Positions 32,765 through 40,330 of a DNA stretch of 64,000 bases are shown here, piece by piece. The DNA comes from Paracidobacterium acidisoli. GTDB taxonomy: Bacteria > Acidobacteriota > Terriglobia > Terriglobales > Acidobacteriaceae. Location: NCBI RefSeq assembly GCF_003428625.2, contig NZ_QVQT02000002.1:124001-188000 (forward strand). Direction: 5' to 3'. Within the stretch, counting starts at the first letter, position 1; every line of letters begins with the position of its first letter. The notes below the pieces were generated by a model that was not told the origin of the DNA, did no database searches, and saw nothing but the letters and a program-made list of their open reading frames with translations. A program made the position numbers and the translations under genes.

Positions 32765-34111
32765 TCAGGCAAAAACCTTCTGGAAGGCGAACCGTCCAGG
32801 CGCGAGTTGTGGAGCTGTAGCGGTGGCTGTCTGCGTCTCACGCAGCGACTGGCTCCAGCCGACCGCAAGGAAAAACAACATATAGGTCTGGCCGCCCATG
32901 TAGACCGTGGTCAGGGTGAGCAATTCACCGCCCAGCAGTCCTCCGAGGCAGGTATAGAAGCAGAGATCGACCGGATTGGTGCCTCTCTGCGTGGCGCGCA
33001 GGATAGAGAACGCCGCCTCGCCGCACAGCAGCACGTACAGCCAGAATCCAAGCTGGCCCTGGGTGATCTGTACGAGGAGAAACTCATTATCGACCGAGTT
33101 CTGTCCCGGGACCTTGGGGAAGTTGACGGCGCCCCATCCGAAGAATCCGCCCTGCTCGACGATCGGTTTGTAGTTTTCAAGCAGCTGACGGCGGTAAATG
33201 GCACTTTCCTGCTCGAGGTTGTCGGCGTCGTAAATGGAGCCGGCAGTGTACCTCTGCGCATAGAAGTAGCCTGCGGTGCCGCCGATGGCCAGGAGCAGTC
33301 CCACGATGGTGACCGCGCGGCGCACATTTTTGGAGGCGCCGACCTGGGCGATGACGAGACCGAGGATTCCACCCAGCCAGGGTCCGCGCGACTCCGACAT
33401 AAAGACGCCGAGCGCGAGGGCCAGAAAGATGATGACGGAGCGGCGAACGCGGAAGTACCGTTTCTCCGGCCTGTCCTTATCGACAAAGACCAGCCAGCGT
33501 CCGAACATCAGCGCGCCCAGGAAGACGATGCCGCAGAGCTCAGCGGACTGATAGGAGGCGGCGACACGAACCCATCCGCCGCGAACCTGCATCAGCCACG
33601 GCTGCTGGCCGGGAAAGAAGCTGGCAAAGGCGGTGGTGAAGATGTTCGTTCCCATGCGGAACTCCCAGAGGGAGAGCACGGCGGCGATAAACATAAGGCC
33701 AACGAAGCGGCGCGCAAAGCGCTCACGCATTCCCGGCTGTTCCAGCAGCAGCTTCCCGATCATGTAGGGAAAGAGCGCGGAGGCCACCATGTCGAACATG
33801 AAGAAGATGGCATCGTTCATGCCGGTGGCGACGAGATTGGAGTAAAACGCGCCGGCCATGAAGACCATCACCCAGAGATCGGTCCGGGTCAGCTTCCATT
33901 CGCGCATGTGGCCGAAGAGAAGAGCGATACCGATGGGGTAGATGGCGAGGCTGCTGAAGTTGAGAGGCGGCAGGTGCGAGAGGCGCAGGGAATAAATGCC
34001 GGGGATCAGCAGCAGCGCAGGCAGATAGACCCGCAGCACCGCTTCGCTTACGCCGCGGCGCTTTATCTGGTATATCGATGCTATTAACGCTGCAAATACG
34101 ATCGCTGGCAT
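32765..34111 (-). CDS. O-antigen ligase/polymerase-like (Wzy/ExoQ type) membrane protein
   Basis: A 448-residue polytopic membrane protein with about eleven hydrophobic segments and a large central loop. The segment VFMSESRGPWLGGILGLVIAQ is typical of the Wzy_C/O-antigen ligase family, where the Arg and neighbouring residues act in chain transfer. The loop after it (about 290-340, with YRRQLLENYKPIVEQGGFFGWG) corresponds to the periplasmic loop of polymerases. Within an operon with WecG-, Wza- and Wzc-like genes it is best read as the exopolysaccharide repeat-unit polymerase; a ligase role is the alternative. Start ATG 34111. Confidence 0.85.
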   Translation of the reverse strand: MPAIVFAALIASIYQIKRRGVSEAVLRVYLPALLLIPGIYSLRLSHLPPLNFSSLAIYPIGIALLFGHMREWKLTRTDLWVMVFMAGAFYSNLVATGMNDAIFFMFDMVASALFPYMIGKLLLEQPGMRERFARRFVGLMFIAAVLSLWEFRMGTNIFTTAFASFFPGQQPWLMQVRGGWVRVAASYQSAELCGIVFLGALMFGRWLVFVDKDRPEKRYFRVRRSVIIFLALALGVFMSESRGPWLGGILGLVIAQVGASKNVRRAVTIVGLLLAIGGTAGYFYAQRYTAGSIYDADNLEQESAIYRRQLLENYKPIVEQGGFFGWGAVNFPKVPGQNSVDNEFLLVQITQGQLGFWLYVLLCGEAAFSILRATQRGTNPVDLCFYTCLGGLLGGELLTLTTVYMGGQTYMLFFLAVGWSQSLRETQTATATAPQLAPGRFAFQKVFA

Positions 34112-34164
34112 GGCTTAACCTGAGCTAAATACGCTGATAGTGTCTCTTAATCCCGGCTGCGTTG

Positions 34165-35478
34165 TTATCCCACAGAAGTGTTGAAGGTATACCCACCAAC
34201 GGTGCCTGTCGGTCCGGTAAATCCGTCATGGGAGGGGTGGCTGGCGGCGGCTACGCGCTGGCAGATCCCCTGCAGCAGCTCAACGCGAACCTGCACACCG
34301 CTCTGAGCCACGCACTCGTGTCCGGGAAGAGCTGCGGCATGGGCCAGCATCCGCTGCTCGGCCCGGGCGGTGCGGTAGAGAGCGTCGCGCACGCTGGAGG
34401 TCGTCATAAAGTATGTGTTGAGGCGCGCTGCCTGCAGCAGACGGAGCAGGTGCGGACGCATTTCGGCGAGCCAGAGCTGCTGCTGGCCGGGCAGCAGGGT
34501 GGAGCGGAGATGGATCAGCTCGCCCAGCGCATCGGCGCTCAGATAGGTGGTCTGGGAGAGGTTCAGGACCAGGTTCATGCCGCTGAAGACGGCATCGCGG
34601 GCGATGGTGCTGAACTCGGTCAGGGTGCCTCCTGCAAAGTCGCCATAGATCGAAACGACCATGGTGTTCTCGGTGCGGTCGGCGAAGATGCCGGAGCGGG
34701 TGACCTGCCGCGGCTGCATGGCATGAGTAACGAGCTGCTGCGGCATATGCGCCGCGAGTCCGAGCGCATCGCCGATGTAGCGCTGCGCGAGCCGCTTCGG
34801 CTCCTGAAGCATGCGATAGAGCCATTCGAGGCCGCCGCGCTGCATCCACTTCGGAGCGCGGGCCACCGACCCGGCGATGAAGTCCAGCGAGCCGCCGACG
34901 CCGATGCAGACAGGGACCTTGAGCCGGTCGCGATGCATCGAGAGCCACTTTTCCTGCTTGGGGTTGCCGAAAGCGACGAGCAGGATGTCGGGATTGGCGG
35001 TTTCGATCTTCTGCAGAATCTCGTCATGATTCATCTGCTGCAGCGGGCGGACCGGCGGGGAATAACGCCCGCAGATCTGAAGGCCGGGATACTTCTGCTT
35101 CAGCTTCTCGGAGGCGCGCTGCGAGACGGACTCGCTGGCGCCGAGGAGGAAGATGCGGTAGTTGCGCCGCACGGCCAGCTCGGCCAGGCGCGGGACCAGA
35201 TCGACACCGCAGACGCGCTGGCGCAGGCGGCTGCCGAGCAGCTTCGAGGCCCAGAGGATGGGCATGCCGTCGGGAACGACGAGGGAGCAGGAGCAGAGAA
35301 TCTCCTGCAGCTCGCGATCGCGGATGGCGTGCATGAGAAAATCAACGTTTGCGGTCGCAACCTGATGGAACCCGCCTTCCTCGATCTTTCTGTCGATGAA
35401 GGAGACGGCGTCGTCCATTGTGACGTTGTGAAACGGGACCCCAAGGACAGCCACTGTATTAAAAGTCGTATTCTGCAT
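34165..35478 (-). CDS. WecG/TagA/CpsF glycosyltransferase fused to a STAS domain
   Basis: A 437-residue fusion. Residues about 1-245 are a GT26 enzyme of the WecG/TagA/CpsF family: TANVDFLMHAIRD, the active-site LVVPDGMPILWASKLLG, LLGASE, LLVAFGNPKQEKW, GVGGSLDFIAGSVARAPKWM and GLEWLYRML. Such enzymes add the second sugar to a lipid-linked intermediate. Residues about 270-370 form a STAS-like domain (MVVSIYGDFAGG, LVLNLSQTTYLSADALGELI), normally seen in anti-sigma-factor antagonists; the usual DSSG phosphosite reads SADA. ATG 35478 matches the family N-terminus; ATG 35526 is possible. The gene follows the antiterminator by about 60 bases. The STAS part may sense or scaffold, which is inference. 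Confidence 0.9.
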   Translation of the reverse strand: MQNTTFNTVAVLGVPFHNVTMDDAVSFIDRKIEEGGFHQVATANVDFLMHAIRDRELQEILCSCSLVVPDGMPILWASKLLGSRLRQRVCGVDLVPRLAELAVRRNYRIFLLGASESVSQRASEKLKQKYPGLQICGRYSPPVRPLQQMNHDEILQKIETANPDILLVAFGNPKQEKWLSMHRDRLKVPVCIGVGGSLDFIAGSVARAPKWMQRGGLEWLYRMLQEPKRLAQRYIGDALGLAAHMPQQLVTHAMQPRQVTRSGIFADRTENTMVVSIYGDFAGGTLTEFSTIARDAVFSGMNLVLNLSQTTYLSADALGELIHLRSTLLPGQQQLWLAEMRPHLLRLLQAARLNTYFMTTSSVRDALYRTARAEQRMLAHAAALPGHECVAQSGVQVRVELLQGICQRVAAASHPSHDGFTGPTGTVGGYTFNTSVG

Positions 35479-35539
35479 TTCTCTGATTCCGTTCTCTGGG
35501 GGAGCGGTATACACAGCTACAGGCATAAGCGTCACAGCC

Positions 35540-36085
35540 CTAGACAACGGGCAGCTGTTCGGCAGGGATGTCGAGCGGGTCGATGTCTTCAAGGGGTACT
35601 TCGACCGAGATCGACTGGTGCACCGAAACGACATTCACGAAGATCCTCACCCGGTTTCCGAGGCGCATAACCTGACCGCTGAGACCGGCCAGAGGACCGC
35701 GCCGCACAGAGATCTTCGATCCCACCTCGAGGTGCTCATGGCGCTCGCACTGCACTCCGCTTTCAAGGGCGAGGCGCAGGGCTTCGATCTCCAGCTCCGA
35801 AACGGGCTCGGGCCGGCCATGATGGCCGAGGACGCGAACCACACCGGCCGTTTCCAGAACGCGCACGCGGTTCCGGAGGGAGGGGTCGAAACGGGCGAAG
35901 ATATAGCCGCCGAACGCCGGTACATCCAGGACCTTTTTGCGATCCTTCCACTGATGGGTTTCCTTCAGACGGGGAAGATAGCTCTCAAATCCTTTGGCTT
36001 CGAGCTCCGTCGCGATCCGCTCTTCAAAGCGGTAGCGCGTCTGGAGTGCGAACCATGCGGAAGCAGCTGAGGTGGTGGATTCCAT
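35540..36085 (-). CDS. NusG/RfaH-like (UpxY family) transcription antiterminator
   Basis: A 181-residue NusG paralogue. The NGN domain starts at WFALQTRYRFEERIATELEAKG and includes the conserved VPAFGGYIFARFDP (VFPGYvFv in NusG). The KOW motif is in GSKISVRRGPLAGLSGQVMRLGNRVRI near the end. ATG 36085 has GAGAGAG about nine bases upstream and was preferred to a TTG at 36112. Specialised NusG proteins of this kind sit first in long polysaccharide operons and let RNA polymerase read through to the distal genes. That fits its place as first gene of the six-gene exopolysaccharide operon. No ops-like recruitment element was recognised in the leader. Confidence 0.92.
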   Translation of the reverse strand: MESTTSAASAWFALQTRYRFEERIATELEAKGFESYLPRLKETHQWKDRKKVLDVPAFGGYIFARFDPSLRNRVRVLETAGVVRVLGHHGRPEPVSELEIEALRLALESGVQCERHEHLEVGSKISVRRGPLAGLSGQVMRLGNRVRIFVNVVSVHQSISVEVPLEDIDPLDIPAEQLPVV

Positions 36086-36229
36086 GATGATGATCTCTCT
36101 CGTTTCCTTCAATTGACATCCGGGCTCAGCCCAGGTCAGTTACAGGAACTGATCGCAGCAGACTGAAATTTGTCGGAAGTAACACAACGGGGAGGTAGCA
36201 GTTAAAAAGGTGTATCTGGCGATCCGAAT

Positions 36230-36493
36230 CTATTTGTTCGGGTACGCGGGTTGGTTATCGATGACCAGGCCTTCCTCGGTCACCAGCATCTTGTGGAAGA
36301 GCCATTCGGGATCGCTGTGAAGTATCTCTGCGATCTGAGTCCGAAGGTCATGACTGGGTTCGCGGAATCCGTTAACGATTTTGCTGAGGTGGGCTTCGTC
36401 GATGCCCAGCATCTTCGCCAGGCGATTCTGTCGAATCCCGCTGGTGAACATCCTCAGCTTCAGGTTTGGGTATATGTCTCGGTTAATTGGCAC
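36230..36493 (-). CDS. Small XRE-type helix-turn-helix protein
   Basis: An 87-residue protein, mostly one helix-turn-helix of the Cro/CI (XRE) class: KLRMFTSGIRQNRLAKMLGI, then DEAHLSKIVNGFREPSHDLR is a standard helix 2-turn-helix 3 with the SKIVNG recognition pattern. A short tail (LFHKMLVTEEGLVIDNQ) follows. The start is GTG 36493 with GGGTAA seven bases ahead. It lies alone, 144 bases upstream of the antiterminator gene on the same strand, and could control the exopolysaccharide operon; it has no toxin partner next to it. Target and signal are unknown. Confidence 0.75.
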   Translation of the reverse strand: MPINRDIYPNLKLRMFTSGIRQNRLAKMLGIDEAHLSKIVNGFREPSHDLRTQIAEILHSDPEWLFHKMLVTEEGLVIDNQPAYPNK

Positions 36494-37190
36494 TTTTTGT
36501 TACCCAACGTTATGTATTTCCAGGCGCCGGCCATCTGGTACGGAACCTTGATGCCTGGACATAGTGCAATCGGTGTGCCAAACCGGGAAAAGAGCAATTG
36601 GCAACATTTTGTTGAACTTCTCGCTGTGGATCGAGCCGGAGATGTTCCCAAATTTATCCATGATTCCCAAACGGCAAGAAATGTTCCTGGGGAGTGCGTC
36701 GTTCGGACGCTGAAAAAGACGGATGGAAAACAGATAAGTGGGCGAGGCAGCAATCATGCGGCTCTGCGCTGCTTTTTCTGCACTTCGCGCCACGAGAAGG
36801 GAGTCCGCTTCTCCATAGAAGGGCGCTCTTGTTTTCTGCAAAAAACAAAAGCAGAGATGGCGGCGGAGTCAGGCTTTGAAAGAGAAAGGGGAAGGGACGC
36901 GGATGGGGTTACACTTACTCTGGTTACGCGGATGGAGCGTGGAGAAAAACGATGGTAATCGACACGAAAGCGTTATTGCCCTCCTTCCAACGGACCGGTA
37001 CTAATGAAGTAGTTCCCGCGCAGAGAGAACAGGCTTCAGAGATTTGCTGAAGCGGTCTGGGTGGGAATGGCAACCGGCACGGGAGCGGACTCCGCTCTGT
37101 ATATATATAAAGACCGGTGCCGGATCAGAGTGTCCTGCTTCTTTTTCTCCATTCTTTATGCGGAGTTCTTCGGGTCCTTACTACCTCAAT
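36494..37190. other. Long intergenic region before the sigma-54 activator
   Basis: A stretch of 697 bases between divergent genes with visibly lower GC than the flanks. Open frames in it (for example 36500-36841 minus) have no recognisable motif, no good ribosome site and no codon pattern like the neighbours, so I call no gene. A 10-base direct repeat ACGCGGATGG occurs twice within about 36890-36940. The part from 37074 carries the likely promoter of the next gene. Confidence 0.5.
37074..37123 (+). promoter_or_regulatory. Nested inverted repeats around a TATATATATAA promoter-like tract
   Basis: CCGGCAC (37074-37080) pairs with GTGCCGG (37117-37123). Between them lie GAGCGGA-C-TCCGCTC (37083-37097) and an AT tract, TATATATATAA (37100-37110), that can serve as -10. 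No good -35 is seen at 17 bases, which fits an activator-dependent or repressor-controlled promoter. The next start codon is 37191. Confidence 0.4.
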
Positions 37191-38594
37191 ATGTCTGGCG
37201 AAATTGTTCTCGTTGGTGAAAATTCGGATCTCTACCGCCGCCTTGGCGACCAGGAATTCAGCGTTCTCCCGATACGGGAGATCGCCGATGCCATCTCCTA
37301 CCTGCGCGACCCGGCGGCGTCCGCGGCCGTGGCTCTCTTTCCGGTCAGCATGCGGAGACAGCACGACGTAAGCGCACTCACGGAAATCTCCACGCTGCAT
37401 CCTTATCTGCAGATTATTGTGATGGCGGATGCCATCCACGGCGATCTGCCGGAGCTTCCGGTCAGAAACGCCAACCTTCGCACGGTGGACAAAGGGTCGA
37501 CGCTGAGCGAGCTGTGCGACACCGTGCGGCACGCAGTGCATGCTGCCGAAGCGCTTGCCGAAAAGGCTGCGAAGCATCAGCCGATGCCGGCTCCGGAGAT
37601 GGCGGATGACAGCCTGCCGCTGTTTTCGACCGCGTTTCTTACCCGCGTCGGCCTGGCCGATGTGCCCGTGCTGCTGCACGGCGAGACGGGAGTGGGCAAG
37701 GAAGTGATGGCCCGCCGTCTGTGCGCGTATTCGCCGCGGGCGAACAAGCCGTTTCTGAAGCTGAACTGCGCGGCGCTGCCTTCGGAGCTGGTGGAGAGCG
37801 AGCTCTTCGGCTATGAGAAGGGCGCATTTACCGGCGCGGTGACCGATAAGCCGGGAAGGTTTGAGATTGCTCAGGGCGGCACGATTCTGCTGGATGAGAT
37901 CGGCGATATGGACGTTCGCCTGCAGGCCAAACTGCTTACGGTTCTGCAGGACGGTGAGATTCAGCCGCTCGGCAGCAGCCGCACGATCAAGGTCAATGTC
38001 CGGGTGCTGGCGGCGACGCACCGCGACCTGCGCCGCGCGATCGAGCAGGGAACTTTCCGCGAAGACCTTTATTACCGGCTCAACGTAATCAATATCGTGA
38101 TTCCGCCGCTGCGCGAGCGCCGGGACGAGATCCTGCCGCTGGCGGAGAATCTGCTGCGGCGGCATCTGCGGCCTGGAACGGCAGCGCCGATGATGACCGA
38201 GGATCTGAAGAGCATTCTGCTTGAGTATCACTGGCCGGGAAATATCCGCGAGCTGGAAAACGTGATGCGGCGCTATCTGGTGTATCAGAGCGCGACGATG
38301 CTGGTGGACGAGCTGGCGCGAAACATGGAGCAGAGCCGTCCGCGTCCGGTGCTGAGCCTGACGGAAAATTATCGCTTCGCCGGGAACGGCAATGTCTCGT
38401 CGATGGACAAGCTGGCGGAGGAGTCACGGCAGGCTGAGGCGAAGCTGCTGCTGGATACGCTGGAGTCGACGCGCTGGAACCGGCGGCAGGCGGCCGCACG
38501 CCTCAACCTGGAGTACAAGGCGTTTCTCTACAAGCTGCAGAAGTTCGGTATTGCCGAGAAGAAAGACAAGCCGGAGGCGGAGTGTGGCACCTGA
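37191..38594 (+). CDS. Sigma-54-dependent transcriptional activator with degenerate receiver domain
   Basis: About 467 residues from ATG 37191 (ATG 37158 is an alternative; neither has a clear ribosome site). Residues 1-120 have a receiver-like alternation (EIVLVGENSDLYRRL ... LQIIVMAD ... LRTVDKGS) but no Asp at the expected phosphorylation point (ALFPVS). The central AAA+ domain has Walker A GETGVGKE (164-171), GAFTGA (211-216, the sigma-54 contact loop), Walker B TILLDEIGD (231-239) and FREDLYYRLNV. The C-terminus has a Fis-type helix-turn-helix (STRWNRRQAAARLNLEYKAFLYKL). It probably activates polysaccharide genes on either side. The input is likely not classical phosphorylation. No convincing -24/-12 site was found nearby. 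Confidence 0.92.
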   Translation: MSGEIVLVGENSDLYRRLGDQEFSVLPIREIADAISYLRDPAASAAVALFPVSMRRQHDVSALTEISTLHPYLQIIVMADAIHGDLPELPVRNANLRTVDKGSTLSELCDTVRHAVHAAEALAEKAAKHQPMPAPEMADDSLPLFSTAFLTRVGLADVPVLLHGETGVGKEVMARRLCAYSPRANKPFLKLNCAALPSELVESELFGYEKGAFTGAVTDKPGRFEIAQGGTILLDEIGDMDVRLQAKLLTVLQDGEIQPLGSSRTIKVNVRVLAATHRDLRRAIEQGTFREDLYYRLNVINIVIPPLRERRDEILPLAENLLRRHLRPGTAAPMMTEDLKSILLEYHWPGNIRELENVMRRYLVYQSATMLVDELARNMEQSRPRPVLSLTENYRFAGNGNVSSMDKLAEESRQAEAKLLLDTLESTRWNRRQAAARLNLEYKAFLYKLQKFGIAEKKDKPEAECGT

Positions 38595-38656
38595 TCGTTC
38601 AATCCGCGCGGCATACGGCTCGTTTATAACGCGACAAACGGCGCCGGGAGCCGGCT

Positions 38657-39220
38657 GTGTTCGATAATCTGCGCGAGGACTGGCGTACCTATGAGCGCGA
38701 TCCTGCGCGCCAGGGTCTGTGGGTGATGGTGGTCTACCGCTTCGGACGCTGGCGTTACGGCATTCGCCCCCGCCTGCTGCGGGTGCCATTCTCTTTTTTG
38801 TACAAGCTGCTCAAGCCGGTTTCGGAGATTCTGACCGGGATCGAGCTGCCGTGCGAGGTGACGCTGGGACGGCGATTCCGGATCGACCACTTTGGCGGCA
38901 TCATTATCAGCGGCGATGTGGTCTTCGGAGATGACTGCGTGATTCGCAACGGGGTCACGGTGGGGCTTCGTCATACCGGACATCGCGGATCGCCGGTGAT
39001 CGGCAACCGCGTGGATATCGGCGCGGGCGCGAAGATTCTGGGCCCGATCCATATCGGAGACGATGTGGCGATCGGCGCAAATGCAGTGGTGATTACGGAC
39101 GTGCCGTCGAACTCGATTGCGGTCGGGATTCCGGCACGCATCCTGCCGCGCAAAGACCGGAACCAGGCTGCTCCCGTGGAGATTGCTGCCGCGACGACGC
39201 AGATGGAGGCGGTGATCTGA
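38657..39220 (+). CDS. Serine acetyltransferase-like (CysE-type) hexapeptide protein
   Basis: A 187-residue left-handed beta-helix acyltransferase. The N-terminal 50 residues (REDWRTYERDPARQGLWVMVVYRFGRW) match the short form of the serine acetyltransferase family often found in polysaccharide clusters. The helix repeats contain IDHFGGIIISGDVVFGDDCVI, VTVGLRHTGHRGSPVIGNRVDIGAGAKILG and end GANAVVITDVPSNSIAVGIP. Start GTG 38657 follows GGGAG by six bases. Its stop overlaps the next start (TGATG), so it is coupled to a family 2 glycosyltransferase. Because of that partner it more likely acetylates a sugar than makes O-acetylserine, but a cysteine role is not excluded. Confidence 0.82.
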   Translation: MFDNLREDWRTYERDPARQGLWVMVVYRFGRWRYGIRPRLLRVPFSFLYKLLKPVSEILTGIELPCEVTLGRRFRIDHFGGIIISGDVVFGDDCVIRNGVTVGLRHTGHRGSPVIGNRVDIGAGAKILGPIHIGDDVAIGANAVVITDVPSNSIAVGIPARILPRKDRNQAAPVEIAAATTQMEAVI

Positions 39221-40284
39221 TGCAGACACCGATTCCAGCCGCAGAGGCTGCCATGAGGCAACCCGACGCGCTTCCGGCGGCTCCCGCGCTCTCCGTTGTG
39301 GTCATCGGACGCAATGAGGGGCAGCGGCTGGCGCGCTGTCTCGATTCGATTCGCGCGCTGCGCGGAGTCGAAGGCGAGATTGAGGTGATTTACGCGGATT
39401 CAGGATCGACCGACGGCAGCGTGCAGCTTGCGGCTGCGGCCGGCGCGAGGGTCGCGGAGCTGCATCCTGAGCGCCCCACGGCGGCACTGGGCCGCAATGC
39501 CGGATGGACGATGGCGCGGTCGGCGTACATTCTGTTTCTCGACGGCGACACGATTCTTCACCCGGATTTTGTGCGCCATGCGATGGAGGCGATCTCCGCC
39601 GATCCGAAGATTGCCGCGGTGTGGGGACATCGCCGCGAGATTCATCCGGAAAAGTCTGTCTACAACCGCATTCTCGATCTTGACTGGGTCTTTGCGCCCG
39701 GAGTGACCGACTATTGCGGCGGTGATGTGCTGATGCGGCGCGAAGCGCTGGAGGCGGTCGGAGGCTACGACGCCACGCTGATTGCCGGCGAGGAGCCTGA
39801 ACTGTGCCGCCGCATGCGCACGAAGGGTTATAGTATTCTGCATACAGACACCCCCATGACAGGGCATGACCTGGCGATGACACGCTTCAGCCAGTACTGG
39901 AAGCGCGCACTTCGCGCCGGTCATGCATATGCTGAAGTCTCCAGACGGTTTCGTAACACTCCGGACCCGCTCTGGCAGCCACAACGAAGAAAGAACTTCC
40001 TTCGCGGGGGGTTCTGGGCCATCTCTCTGCTGAGTGCGATTGCCGCGAGTATTCTGTGGCGGTCGTTTTTGCCTGTCGCAGTCTGGACGGGTCTGTTATT
40101 GATTCTGTCGATGCGCTCTGCATGGCATGCACGCTGGAAATCGGCCTCCCCACTCACCCTCCTCCTCTACGGTATCCACTCTCATCTGCAGCAGATCCCC
40201 ATCGGCATCGGGCAATTGCAGTTCGATCTCAATGCAAGGCAAGGCAGAAGACAGAAGCTGATCGAGTACAAGGAAAACGCCTGA
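39220..40284 (+). CDS. Family 2 glycosyltransferase with C-terminal membrane segment
   Basis: A 354-residue GT2. ALSVVVIGRNEGQRLARCLDSI (about 24-45), EVIYADSGSTDGS, LFLDGDT (the DGD metal site), CGGDVLMRREALEAVGGYD and EEPELCRRMRTKGY are all present in the family order. Residues about 263-290 form one or two hydrophobic helices, so it may be membrane-attached. Its start overlaps the acetyltransferase stop, and the pair follows the sigma-54 activator. It likely adds a sugar to the surface polysaccharide made by the adjacent operon; this is from context only. A PAF-acetylhydrolase-like gene follows 46 bases later. Confidence 0.92.
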   Translation: MQTPIPAAEAAMRQPDALPAAPALSVVVIGRNEGQRLARCLDSIRALRGVEGEIEVIYADSGSTDGSVQLAAAAGARVAELHPERPTAALGRNAGWTMARSAYILFLDGDTILHPDFVRHAMEAISADPKIAAVWGHRREIHPEKSVYNRILDLDWVFAPGVTDYCGGDVLMRREALEAVGGYDATLIAGEEPELCRRMRTKGYSILHTDTPMTGHDLAMTRFSQYWKRALRAGHAYAEVSRRFRNTPDPLWQPQRRKNFLRGGFWAISLLSAIAASILWRSFLPVAVWTGLLLILSMRSAWHARWKSASPLTLLLYGIHSHLQQIPIGIGQLQFDLNARQGRRQKLIEYKENA

Positions 40285-40330
40285 AAACTTCCGACTCTTT
40301 CGGCAATTGCTCCTGCTGACCGGGTGAGCT

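Noticed and set aside
36488-36505. TTGGCACTTTTTGTT as a sigma-54 -24/-12 promoter
   Set aside because: The -24 GG is present but the -12 GC dinucleotide is missing at the required spacing, and the site lies at the start codon of the XRE-type gene on the other strand.
36500-36841. A 113-residue minus-strand frame in the spacer before the sigma-54 activator
   Set aside because: It has no family motif, no ribosome site and a composition unlike its neighbours; overlapping frames on the other strand are equally open.
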